Positions 43,136-50,869 of a DNA stretch of 64,000 nt are shown piece after piece (within the stretch, counting starts at the first letter, position 1; each line of letters begins with the position of its first letter). This DNA is from Devosia sp. MC521. Lineage in GTDB: Bacteria > Pseudomonadota > Alphaproteobacteria > Rhizobiales > Devosiaceae. Both the position numbers and the translations under genes were made by a program. Where the stretch lies: the NCBI RefSeq assembly GCF_014127105.1, contig NZ_CP059902.1, positions 3,006,001 through 3,070,000 on the forward strand, written 5' to 3'. Under the pieces are notes generated by a model. The model was not told the DNA's origin. It worked only from the letters and a program-made list of their open reading frames with translations, and ran no database searches.

Positions 43136-44950
43136 TTACAGCCCTGCGTCATCGCTCCGGAACTGCAACGCCGCCAGATCGGCATAGCGCCCACCGGCCG
43201 CGACCAGCTCATCATGCGTACCCGCATCGACAACCTTGCCAGCTTCCATAACCAGAATGCGATCCGCATCCCGAATAGTGGCCAAGCGGTGCGCGATCAC
43301 CAAGGTTGTGCGCCCGTTCATCAGATGCTCAAGAGCCATCTGCACGAAGCGCTCGCTTTGCGCGTCCAGCGCCGAGGTCGCCTCATCGAGAAGCAGAATC
43401 GGTGCGTCCTTCAAAATAGCGCGGGCTATCGCCAACCGCTGCTTCTGCCCGCCCGAGAGCATCACCCCGCGTTCGCCGACAATTGTCTGATAGCCCAGCG
43501 GCAGGTCGGCAACGAAGTCATCAACCAGAGCAGCCTTAGCCGCTTCAACGACATCAGCATCACTCGCCCCCGGCTTGCCGAAGCGGATATTGTCCGCAAT
43601 CGTGCCCGCAAAAATGGTCGGCTCCTGCTCGACATAAGCGAAACGCTGACGCAGATCGGACGTCTTCACATCACGAATATCGACGCCATCGACGCTGATC
43701 GCGCCGCCGGTCACATCATAGAAACGCTGCAGCAAAGAGAGCGTTGTCGACTTGCCCGAGCCCGAAGGACCCACCAGCGCAACAGTCTGCCCCTTACCCA
43801 CCTCAAAGCTAAGCTTGGAGATCACCGGCTCTTCAGAACCGTAGGTAAAGGTCACATTGTTGAAGGCCACAGTGCCCAGCGACGGCACAGGCAGGGCCTT
43901 AGGCGCGACTGGATCGATGATCTGCGGCTCAGTATCGAGAATTTCAATAATCCGCTCGGTCGACCCTGCAACGTTCTGCAGCGATCCCATCACCTCAGCG
44001 AAATTAGTCAAAGCCCCCGACGCCATCAAAGCATAAACGAGGAATTGCGCCAGCTGGCCTGCTGATACCGAACCTTCAAAGACCGAGCGCGCGCCCCACC
44101 ACACAAGGCCAACAAGAGCCGCAGTGCCGAGGAAAATCACCATGCCGACGAGGAAAGCGCGGGCCCCAAGACGGCGCACTTCAGCGTCATAAGACTCTGC
44201 ATTGCGAGCGCGATAAATCTTGTCCTGAATGCCTTCCTGCGTGAAAGCCTTCACGGTGCGGTTCGAGCCCAACATTTCGGTCGCCATTGCCGAAAGCTCA
44301 GCCATCGCATCCTGCGTTGTACGGCTCATTTTCCGCAGTCGCTTGGAGAAGGCCAAAACCGGCAGCACGATTGCGGGAATCGCCACAACGACAGCCACGG
44401 TCAGGACCGGGCTGGTCAGGATCATCATGATCAGCGCGCCGACAATCGTCACCATCGAACGCAGCGCCAGCGAGAAACTCGAGCCAATAGCGCCGCGAAT
44501 AATTGACGTGTCGGTGTTGAGGCGGCTCGTGAGCTCACCCACACGATTGGTATCGAAATAGCGTGTTTCGAGCTTGAGCAGGTGGTTGAATAAGTCACCG
44601 CGCAGATCGGCGACCACGCGCTCACCAATAACGGAGATAAAATAGAAGCGCGCGCCGCTGGCAAAAGCCATAATCGCCGCGACCCCTAGGATCAGCCAGC
44701 CATAGCGCCCCACCATATCGAGGTTTTGAGCGATAAAGCCTTCATCAATGGCGCCACCCAACAGAGCGGGAATCGCCAGAGACGTCACTGCAGACGTAAG
44801 CAGAAACAGAACCGTCAGCAGAAGACGCAGCGGATAGCGCAGCAAAAAGGGCAAAAGCCGCTTGAGTGGCTGCAGACGCTTAGGTGCCGAGGTAACCTGG
44901 TCAGTAAGCTTCTGCGGATCGGTCTCAGCCGAGACGGCCTGATCTGTCAT
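43136..44950 (-). CDS. MsbA-like ABC exporter (fused permease and ATPase)
   Basis: A half-transporter of about 604 residues that would act as a homodimer. Six membrane helices lie within about 30-320 (LLLTVLFLLTSAVTSLAIPA onward), with coupling helix RYFDTNRVGELTSRLNTDTS. The nucleotide-binding domain has Walker A VGPSGSGKST, signature MLSGGQKQRLAIARAIL, Walker B ILLLDEATSALDAQSE and H-loop VIAHRLATI. Lipid A core or a drug could be the substrate; the sequence does not decide. The start at 44950 (MTDQAVSAETD) is chosen by N-terminal plausibility; in-frame ATG 44992 is also possible. Confidence 0.92.
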   Translation of the reverse strand: MTDQAVSAETDPQKLTDQVTSAPKRLQPLKRLLPFLLRYPLRLLLTVLFLLTSAVTSLAIPALLGGAIDEGFIAQNLDMVGRYGWLILGVAAIMAFASGARFYFISVIGERVVADLRGDLFNHLLKLETRYFDTNRVGELTSRLNTDTSIIRGAIGSSFSLALRSMVTIVGALIMMILTSPVLTVAVVVAIPAIVLPVLAFSKRLRKMSRTTQDAMAELSAMATEMLGSNRTVKAFTQEGIQDKIYRARNAESYDAEVRRLGARAFLVGMVIFLGTAALVGLVWWGARSVFEGSVSAGQLAQFLVYALMASGALTNFAEVMGSLQNVAGSTERIIEILDTEPQIIDPVAPKALPVPSLGTVAFNNVTFTYGSEEPVISKLSFEVGKGQTVALVGPSGSGKSTTLSLLQRFYDVTGGAISVDGVDIRDVKTSDLRQRFAYVEQEPTIFAGTIADNIRFGKPGASDADVVEAAKAALVDDFVADLPLGYQTIVGERGVMLSGGQKQRLAIARAILKDAPILLLDEATSALDAQSERFVQMALEHLMNGRTTLVIAHRLATIRDADRILVMEAGKVVDAGTHDELVAAGGRYADLAALQFRSDDAGL

Positions 44951-45132
44951 GGAAAGAATACGCCGTCTATATTGCGGAAGTATATCGTCCATATAGGCGC
45001 TGGCCGTTTCGCTCGCAACAACCACTTCTCAGCCCAATTGCCGCGCTTTTGACGCTGAGAACCGCCCTCCATGCCCTTGCAGAAGCTAAGTTCATGTTGT
45101 AGGAAGCGGCCCAAGAACCAATTCCTGCTCTC

Positions 45133-45157
45133 CGGGCGCTTCTGCGCCCGTTTGATT
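45133..45157 (+). promoter_or_regulatory. terminator-like hairpin in rpmE leader
   Basis: CGGGCGC (45133-45139), loop TTCT, GCGCCCG (45144-45150), followed by TTTGATTT. It ends 10 bases before the rpmE start, and the plus strand has no gene upstream that it could terminate. Thus it lies inside the rpmE leader and could attenuate it. TGAGGCC, the ribosome binding site, follows immediately. Confidence 0.55.
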
Positions 45158-45167
45158 TGAGGCCAAC

Positions 45168-45389
45168 ATGAAGACCGATATCCACCCGGATTACCACACC
45201 ATCAACGTCGTCATGACCGACGGCACGACCTACCAGACCCGCTCGACTTGGGGCAAGGATGGCGACACGATGCAGCTCGACATCGACCCGCTGTCCCATC
45301 CAGCTTGGACTGGTACTCAGGGCCAGCTGATGGACCGTGGTGGTCGCGTTTCCCGCTTTAAGGAACGCTTCAAGGGCCTGGGCATCTAA
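45168..45389 (+). CDS. rpmE: 50S ribosomal protein L31
   Basis: Small ribosomal protein at the subunit interface, 73 residues. The sequence [45 protein letters not shown] is diagnostic. It lacks all four zinc-binding cysteines, so it is the cysteine-free form usual in alphaproteobacteria and does not act as a zinc store. A hairpin lies just before the start, and an intrinsic terminator follows. Confidence 0.97.
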   Translation: MKTDIHPDYHTINVVMTDGTTYQTRSTWGKDGDTMQLDIDPLSHPAWTGTQGQLMDRGGRVSRFKERFKGLGI

Positions 45390-45411
45390 GCTCATTCCTA
45401 CAGGAATTTTG

Positions 45412-45438
45412 AAAGCCCGGCCTCGTGTCGGGCTTTTG
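45412..45438 (+). terminator. intrinsic terminator after rpmE
   Basis: AAAGCCCG (45412-45419) pairs with CGGGCTTT (45429-45436) around a 9-base loop, followed by TGTT. Confidence 0.85.
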
Positions 45439-45458
45439 TTTATCTGGAGCTTGAAATT

Positions 45459-45779
45459 ATGGGCTTTGCCATATTTTTCGGCGCGGCCGTTTTTGAGATT
45501 GCTGGCTGTTATCTCGTTTGGCAGGCGCTACGCACAGGCCAGCTCTGGCTCTGGGCCCCAGCTCTTGTCGCACTCGCGCTCTTTGCTTGGATATTGACGC
45601 TCACCGGCACAGCCAGCGCCGGTCGGGCCTTTGCGATCTATGGCGGAATCTACATCCTCGCCTCCCTCATCTTCATGGGAAGCGTCGAAGGCGTTCGCCT
45701 TGATCATTGGGACCTGCTGGGAGCCGGTCTCGCCCTTGCAGGCGCCGCCGTCATCTACTTTGCCCCAAGAGGCGCGTGA
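45459..45779 (+). CDS. YnfA/UPF0060 family membrane protein
   Basis: A 106-residue inner-membrane protein with four helices. Family features include FEIAGCYLVWQALRTGQLWL and GRAFAIYGGIYILASLIFMG, then a final GLALAGAAVIYFAP. It resembles small multidrug resistance proteins in topology, but transport has not been firmly shown. It sits 20 bases past the rpmE terminator and ends three bases from the convergent rcdA gene. Confidence 0.93.
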   Translation: MGFAIFFGAAVFEIAGCYLVWQALRTGQLWLWAPALVALALFAWILTLTGTASAGRAFAIYGGIYILASLIFMGSVEGVRLDHWDLLGAGLALAGAAVIYFAPRGA

Positions 45780-45782
45780 CGG

Positions 45783-46298
45783 TTAGCGCTTAAAGGCGGA
45801 CTGCAGGCGCGTCATCTGGTCGACAATCCCATTGCTGTGGATTTCGAGAGCGTCCGGCACTGCGCCCCGCTCCAGCAGGTCCAGCTGCATAACGCGATCA
45901 AACAGCCGATCACCCTTATCGATAAAGTCACGCAAGGCGCCTGGAAGGTCGTCATAGCCGGGGCCACCGCGCTCTGAAGGGGTCGCCGAAAACTTCACCT
46001 TCTCTTTTTCAGAGCGTGCGTTTTCTCGGCTAATTTCACCTTCGTTGACTGCGCGCTGGAGCAAGAGCCACGAGGCCAACTGCATCAAGCGCGTGGTCAG
46101 GCGCATCGATTCTGTGGCGTACATAAAGCTCGCTTCCCGTGACAGGATACGGCTTTCAATGCGCCCATCTGTGTCGAGATAGGCAGCAACCTGTTCGATC
46201 AGTGTCATCCCTTCACGATAGAGCACGTCAAATCCAGCGGACGCGACGATACGCGGGCCAATGGAAACGGCAGATCGATCATTAAGGGATTCGGACAC
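45783..46298 (-). CDS. rcdA: CtrA degradation adaptor RcdA (DUF1465)
   Basis: In Caulobacter, RcdA helps deliver CtrA and other proteins to ClpXP, working with CpdR and PopA. This 171-residue protein matches DUF1465: FDVLYREGMTLIEQVAAYLD, ASFMYATESMRLTTRLMQLA, then WLLLQRAVNEGEISRENARS. The disordered C-terminus of family members is replaced here by a helical end (DQMTRLQSAFKR). It starts with GTG at 46298, with TAGGAG eight bases upstream. A GANTC site (GACTC, 46302-46306) overlaps the ribosome binding site and another (GATTC, 46288-46292) lies at the start of the gene. A CtrA box lies about 235 bases upstream. Confidence 0.92.
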   Translation of the reverse strand: MSESLNDRSAVSIGPRIVASAGFDVLYREGMTLIEQVAAYLDTDGRIESRILSREASFMYATESMRLTTRLMQLASWLLLQRAVNEGEISRENARSEKEKVKFSATPSERGGPGYDDLPGALRDFIDKGDRLFDRVMQLDLLERGAVPDALEIHSNGIVDQMTRLQSAFKR

Positions 46299-46412
46299 GA
46301 GGACTCCTAAGCGCTGAGCACTTATTTAATGTCTCACGCGCGCATGTGTCATCACAAGCTGAACGATATGCTTAAAATCCGGTCGATAGCGTTAGGATTT
46401 TGGACGCCCGGC

Positions 46413-46442
46413 AGAAAAAAAGAGCCGTATGAAAACGGCTCT
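46413..46442 (-). terminator. intrinsic terminator upstream of rcdA
   Basis: An 8-bp perfect stem (46421-46428 with 46435-46442), 6-base loop, and seven T on the minus strand. It prevents read-through from the DUF1192 gene or the candidate small RNA into rcdA, so rcdA must have its own promoter at 46299-46412. Confidence 0.88.
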
Positions 46443-46505
46443 CGAAGTTAACAGGGAGGCGTCAAACAGAGAGAAAATTCGCTCTGCAGAATCCAGAAGA
46501 ACTCT
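46414..46505 (-). ncRNA. candidate small RNA between DUF1192 gene and rcdA
   Basis: The 330-base gap between the DUF1192 gene and rcdA has no coding frame, but contains a CtrA box (46533-46548) and, about 90 bases downstream on the minus strand, an intrinsic terminator. AGAGCCGT (46442-46435), loop TTTCAT, ACGGCTCT (46428-46421), then TTTTTTT. The segment between has an unpaired CGCCTCCC, which is complementary to a ribosome binding site, and a GANTC site (46489-46493). The 5' end is a guess from the box position. A transcript that only ends the DUF1192 mRNA is the simpler alternative, but the 180-base distance makes this less likely. Confidence 0.4.
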
Positions 46506-46532
46506 GAATAACCAGACCTTAACGAGCAAAGA

Positions 46533-46548
46533 TTAATTGCCACTTAAC
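46533..46548 (-). promoter_or_regulatory. CtrA binding box upstream of rcdA
   Basis: TTAA (46533-46536), seven bases, TTAAC (46544-46548): an exact CtrA consensus. It is flanked by a perfect 9-bp inverted repeat, AACGAGCAA (46521-46529) and TTGCTCGTT (46568-46576). The nearest downstream elements on the minus strand are the candidate small RNA and rcdA. Confidence 0.7.
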
Positions 46549-46626
46549 AGGTTGAAATTGCTTAACCTTGCTCGTTGGTAAAGGGTTAAACTTGGCGTCA
46601 TTGGCCGCCTAAACACCTGCTAAAAA

Positions 46627-46812
46627 TCAAAATTTGAAGGCCGCTTCGGCAGCCGCGCGACTGTCCCCTTTGGCCAGGATTGCCGCTTTTAGCCGCCCGA
46701 TCTCACCTTCGAGCAAACGAATGCGCTCCTCCAGTTCGCTCACAGAGAGGCTATCGAGCACCATTCCAAGCTCGTGTGTCTTGGCCTTCTTGGCAAATTC
46801 CTCATCCATCAT
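46627..46812 (-). CDS. DUF1192 family small protein
   Basis: A 61-residue protein (MMDEEFAKKAKTHELGMVLD, then SLSVSELEERIRLLEGEIGR) that matches DUF1192, a short coiled-coil family widespread in alphaproteobacteria. The central SVSELEERI-x-x-LEGEI helix is the signature. Function is unknown. GGGTG lies upstream of ATG 46812. It is divergent from trcR with a 295-base gap in which only the trcR promoter and leader are recognised. Confidence 0.88.
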   Translation of the reverse strand: MMDEEFAKKAKTHELGMVLDSLSVSELEERIRLLEGEIGRLKAAILAKGDSRAAAEAAFKF

Positions 46813-46996
46813 GTCGACACCCTTTCGCCTTGCCTACCGAGCCTAACTCAGCCCATCGCGAGAGAAAACCGTTAACCCGCTTGCTCCCGCACGCACTGCG
46901 GTCGCTAACTCTATGCACAAGCGCCACTTTCACTCCCAAACGCCCGCACAACAGCTTCGACCAGAACCAGATCATTCCCGACAGAGTAGTTAAGGA

Positions 46997-47025
46997 TTGC
47001 GGATTAGCGTCCTGCGCATTATATT
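46997..47025 (+). promoter_or_regulatory. predicted sigma-70 promoter of trcR
   Basis: TTGCGG (46997-47002), a 17-base spacer and TATATT (47020-47025). Transcription would start near 47032 and give a leader of about 75 bases with hairpins, including GCGGCC/GGCCGC. The leader ends in AGGAG nine bases before the trcR ATG. Confidence 0.6.
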
Positions 47026-47107
47026 GCGCTCCAGTTCCCCCTCAGATTTGTCCGTGAGGCGGAGCGGCCCGGAGGAATACCGGCCGCGCCAACAGGAGAA
47101 GTTTATC

Positions 47108-47857
47108 ATGTCCCAGCCCCTTTTGATGCCGAAGGCAACTGCCGTCTGGCTCGTGGACAATACTGCTCTGTCGTTCGAACAGATCGCCGCTTTCTGCACG
47201 CTGCACCCGCTTGAAGTGCAAGGCATTGCCGATGGCGACGTCGCCGGCGGCATTATGGGCGTCAACCCAGTTCAGAATGGCCAGCTCGAGCGTTCGGAAA
47301 TTGAAAAGGCTGAGGCCGATTCGAACTACCGTATGAAGGTAAGCGATCCAAAGGTTCGCGTTGCTGCACCAAAGCGTAAGGGTCCACGTTACACCCCGAT
47401 CTCGCGTCGTAACGAACGCCCGAACGCCATCAAGTGGCTCGTGCGTAACCACCCTGAGCTCAAGGACGCGCAGATCATGCGTCTGGTTGGCACCACCAAG
47501 ACCACAATTGAATCCGTTCGTGACAACAATCACTGGAACGCAGCGAACCTCACAGCGATGGACCCGGTTACTCTGGGTCTCTGCAGCCAGATCGATCTCG
47601 ATATGGAAGTGAAGCGCGCCTCCAAGGATGCTCCAACCGAGCGTGAATACAGTGAAGGCACCACCCTTCTCACCGCTGAAGAAGCTCTTGCCCGTGCGCA
47701 GAGCCGCGCTCAAATCGGTACTATCGATCTGGGTCTGAGCTTTGGCGCTGAAGACATGGGCGGCGCACCCGCTCCAGTGGTCGAAGACGAAATCGACGCT
47801 GATTCTGTTTTCGCTAAGCTCAAGAGCCTCAAGTCGACAGCAGACGACGAAGAATAA
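47108..47857 (+). CDS. trcR: cell cycle transcription factor TrcR (DUF1013)
   Basis: Conserved alphaproteobacterial DUF1013 protein. In Caulobacter, TrcR associates with RNA polymerase and supports CtrA synthesis (from memory of published work). The 249 residues include MSQPLLMPKATAVWLVDNTA, FCTLHPLEVQGIADGDVAGG, and a helix-turn-helix (NAIKWLVRNHPELKDAQIMR LVGTTKTTI). The acidic end has DADSVFAKLKSL. The start at 47108 follows AGGAG; the longer frame from 46997 would cover the promoter. It ends in a strong terminator. Confidence 0.92.
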   Translation: MSQPLLMPKATAVWLVDNTALSFEQIAAFCTLHPLEVQGIADGDVAGGIMGVNPVQNGQLERSEIEKAEADSNYRMKVSDPKVRVAAPKRKGPRYTPISRRNERPNAIKWLVRNHPELKDAQIMRLVGTTKTTIESVRDNNHWNAANLTAMDPVTLGLCSQIDLDMEVKRASKDAPTEREYSEGTTLLTAEEALARAQSRAQIGTIDLGLSFGAEDMGGAPAPVVEDEIDADSVFAKLKSLKSTADDEE

Positions 47858-47863
47858 GCTTTC

Positions 47864-47889
47864 AATCCCCGCTCCGGCGGGGATTTTTT
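47864..47889 (+). terminator. intrinsic terminator after trcR
   Basis: AATCCCCGC (47864-47872), loop TCCG, GCGGGGATT (47877-47885), then TTTTT. Perfect stem. Confidence 0.93.
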
Positions 47890-47931
47890 TATCCTGCCTT
47901 TTCTCCTTCCCGCGCCCTATCGGTTCCCGAG

Positions 47932-48693
47932 ATGATTGACCCCGTGTTCTTCGCTGTGGCGTCGCTCGCCATGCTCATCGTTGGCCTGTCAAAGGCTGGG
48001 CTTCTCGGTGGATTGGGCGTCATTGGGGTTCCCCTGCTTACCCTCTACATGCCTGCGCGAGACGCGGCGGGCATGATGTTGCCCATCCTCTTGTGCATGG
48101 ATGCCGTTGCTGTCTGGATGTACCGAAAGGAGTTCAGCCGCGACCTCCTCAAAATCATGATACCAGGCGCCATGATCGGGACCCTGCTTGGCTGGGTGCT
48201 CTGGGCCTTCGTCAGTGATGCTGTGGTCATCCTCATCGTTGGTGTCGTAACGCTGCTCTTCGTCCTCGACGCTCTTTTGCCTCTGCGTAAAAAGCTTGAG
48301 GGCCTTCCGCCCTCGACCGGCTGGGGGCGTTTTTGGGGCGTGATCGCTGGCTTTACCAGCTTCATCTCCCACACGGGTGGCCCCCCTTTCCAAATCTACG
48401 CGTTGCCACAAAAGCTCACACCGGCGATTTACGCGGGCACCAGCGCGGTGTTCTTTGCCATCGTCAACACCTCCAAGCTGATCCCTTATTTCTTCCTCGG
48501 TCAGCTCAATGTGAGCAATCTGCAATTGGCGGCGCTCTTTGCCCCCATTGGCATGCTCGGCGTTCTCATCGGCGTCATTCTGGTGCGCAAGATTTCCGCA
48601 AAACTCTTCTACACCATCGCCTATTGGCTGGTGTTCCTGCTGTCCTTCAAACTCATCTGGGATGGTGTGACCGGCATTCTCGCAGGCAGTTAA
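47932..48693 (+). CDS. sulfite exporter TauE/SafE family membrane protein
   Basis: Predicted anion exporter of 253 residues with about eight helices. It has LIVGLSKAGLLGGLGVIGVP near the N-terminus and GFTSFISHTGGPPFQIYALP in the centre, both typical of TauE/SafE. The exact substrate (sulfite, sulfoacetate or another organosulfur anion) is not decided by sequence. It stands alone between the trcR terminator and pepF. Confidence 0.92.
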   Translation: MIDPVFFAVASLAMLIVGLSKAGLLGGLGVIGVPLLTLYMPARDAAGMMLPILLCMDAVAVWMYRKEFSRDLLKIMIPGAMIGTLLGWVLWAFVSDAVVILIVGVVTLLFVLDALLPLRKKLEGLPPSTGWGRFWGVIAGFTSFISHTGGPPFQIYALPQKLTPAIYAGTSAVFFAIVNTSKLIPYFFLGQLNVSNLQLAALFAPIGMLGVLIGVILVRKISAKLFYTIAYWLVFLLSFKLIWDGVTGILAGS

Positions 48694-48795
48694 TCTGCAT
48701 CAAAGCGGCTCTTGCTTGGCCTAATCGACTTCACACTTTGCGAGCCGCTGGCTAAGGTCCGCCGCAAAGAAAACGATCAGGAGTCGAATTCGACC

Positions 48796-50598
48796 ATGAG
48801 CGCCGCCCCACAATCGAGCCACAACCAGTTTGGTACCCTTCCCGTCTGGGATCTCAATGATCTGTACCCCGGCAAGGACAGCCCAGAGTTCAAGACAGCG
48901 CTCGATCAATTGCGCACGCTTTCCGACGCATTCGAAGCCAAATACAAAGGTAAGCTGGTTGAGCTGACCAAGGCCGGCAAGCTCATTGAGGCCATCAAAG
49001 ACAGCGAGACCCTGTCGGACATCGGCGGTCGCGTTGGCTCCTTCGCGTTTCTGCAATATGCGCAGAATACCGTTGATCAGGATCGCGCCAAGTTCATGGG
49101 CGACATCAACGAAGTTCTCACTCAGCTCTCCATCAAAACCCTCTTCTTCGAGCTCGAGCTGAACCGCATCGAAGACGCTGATCTCGACGCCGCCCTCGCG
49201 CAAAGCGAAGAGCTGGCACGCTACAAGGTCTGGTTCGCTGAACTGCGCAAAGCCAAGCCACACCAGCTCGATGACAAGCTCGAAGAGCTGTTCAACGAAA
49301 AGTCCGTCACCGGCTTTTCCGCATGGAATCGTCTCTATGACGAAACCCTCTCCAGCCTCGAATTCACCGTCGCTGGCGAAACGCTCGGCCTTGAAGCAAC
49401 GCTAAACCTGCTGTCCGACAAAGACCCAGCCAAGCGCGAAGCAGGCTTTAAGGCACTGGCCGAGACCTTCAAAAAGAACACCCGTCTTTTCACCCACATC
49501 ACCAATGTGCTGGCGAAAGATAAAGAAATCTCCGATCGCTGGCGCGGCTATGGCGACATTGCTGACAGCCGTCACATGTCCAATTCGGTCGAGCGCGAAG
49601 TCGTCGACGCGTTGCAAACCGCTGTTCAGGCCGCCTATCCGCGCCTGTCCCACCGCTACTACAAGCTCAAGGCCAAGTGGTTCGGTCAGGAAAAGCTCAA
49701 CGCCTGGGATCGTAACGCGCCTCTACCAACCAGCGATGAACGCCTTTGGGACTGGGATAGCGCTGTCGACACCGTTCTAGACGCCTATGGCCGCTTCTCG
49801 CCAGAACTAGCCGAGTGGGCCAAGCCGTTCTTTAATTCGGGCTGGATTGATGCCCCTGCGGGCAATGGCAAGCGTTCGGGCGCCTTTGCGCACCCAACCG
49901 TGCCAAGCGCACATCCCTATTTGATGCTCAACTACCTCGGTCGCACCCGCGATATCATGACCTTGGCGCATGAGCTCGGTCATGGCGTTCACCAGCGCAT
50001 GGCCGCCGCTCAGGGTCCGATCCTCGCAAACACCCCGCTCACGCTGGCGGAAACCGCCTCGGTCTTTGGCGAAATGCTCACCTTCCGTGCGCTTCTGGCC
50101 AAAACCACCGATCCGAAACAGCGTTTTGCGCTTTTGTCTTCCAAGGTCGAAGACATGCTCAACACCGTCGTGCGGCAAATCGCCTTCTACACCTTCGAGC
50201 GCAAGGTTCACACCGCCCGCCGTCAGGGCGAGCTGCGCACCGAAGAAATCAACGCTATGTGGCTTGAAGTCCAAGCGGAATCCCTAGGCGACGCCATCAT
50301 TTCCAACGATGGCTACGAGGTGTTCTGGACCTATATCCCACATTTCATCCACTCCCCCTTCTATGTCTATGCCTATGCCTTCGGCGACTGTCTTGTGAAC
50401 TCGCTTTACGCGCAGTATGAGAAGTCCAACGAAGGCTTTGCGGAGCGCTACTTTGAGCTCCTTAAGGCCGGGGGAAGTAAGCACCACTCCGAGCTGCTCG
50501 CGCCGTTTGGTCTGGATGCCAAAGATCCCCAGTTCTGGTCGCTCGGTCTCTCCATGATCGAAGGCCTGATCGACGAATTGGAGGCGACCTCGCCTTGA
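48796..50598 (+). CDS. pepF: M3 family oligoendopeptidase (PepF-like)
   Basis: Cytoplasmic zinc peptidase that degrades short peptides. The HEXXH zinc motif is in ALAHELGHGVHQ-like sequence (MTLAHELGHGVHQRM) near residue 393, with the third ligand in ETASVFGEMLTFRALL. The 600 residues and the PVWDLNDLYPGKDSPEFKTA N-terminus fit the PepF/oligoendopeptidase F branch of M3. The start at 48796 has AGGAG somewhat far upstream (13 bases); the frame extends to 48712. Confidence 0.94.
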   Translation: MSAAPQSSHNQFGTLPVWDLNDLYPGKDSPEFKTALDQLRTLSDAFEAKYKGKLVELTKAGKLIEAIKDSETLSDIGGRVGSFAFLQYAQNTVDQDRAKFMGDINEVLTQLSIKTLFFELELNRIEDADLDAALAQSEELARYKVWFAELRKAKPHQLDDKLEELFNEKSVTGFSAWNRLYDETLSSLEFTVAGETLGLEATLNLLSDKDPAKREAGFKALAETFKKNTRLFTHITNVLAKDKEISDRWRGYGDIADSRHMSNSVEREVVDALQTAVQAAYPRLSHRYYKLKAKWFGQEKLNAWDRNAPLPTSDERLWDWDSAVDTVLDAYGRFSPELAEWAKPFFNSGWIDAPAGNGKRSGAFAHPTVPSAHPYLMLNYLGRTRDIMTLAHELGHGVHQRMAAAQGPILANTPLTLAETASVFGEMLTFRALLAKTTDPKQRFALLSSKVEDMLNTVVRQIAFYTFERKVHTARRQGELRTEEINAMWLEVQAESLGDAIISNDGYEVFWTYIPHFIHSPFYVYAYAFGDCLVNSLYAQYEKSNEGFAERYFELLKAGGSKHHSELLAPFGLDAKDPQFWSLGLSMIEGLIDELEATSP

Positions 50599-50644
50599 GG
50601 TCCTTTCATCTATAAGTTTGACGCTCCTAGTTTCAGAGGACACC

Positions 50645-50803
50645 ATGGCCAGCAAGACCGCCGACCATCACCCAGCTCCTGCAAATGGAATGGACTACCC
50701 AGAACACAACCGCACCTACAGCGGTTTCATCACCGGCGTTAAGTGGAGCTGCTATGGCGGCGCTGCGCTGATGATCATTCTCTACTTCCTGATTATCCAC
50801 TAA
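50645..50803 (+). CDS. aa3-type cytochrome c oxidase subunit IV
   Basis: A 52-residue single-helix protein. The sequence ANGMDYPEHNRTYSGFITGV KW then a helix (GGAALMIILYFLI) matches bacterial aa3 oxidase subunit IV, which lies next to subunit I in the alphaproteobacterial enzyme. GAGGACACC precedes the ATG at 50645; the in-frame start at 50618 is less likely. The other oxidase genes are not here. It sits just before pntA, so it could be transcribed with it. Confidence 0.88.
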   Translation: MASKTADHHPAPANGMDYPEHNRTYSGFITGVKWSCYGGAALMIILYFLIIH

Positions 50804-50869
50804 TCAGACCAAAACTACGCAGGCGCATGAAAACGGCCTGCTTCGCGCAGGCGGGGCAGGAGGACCTTC

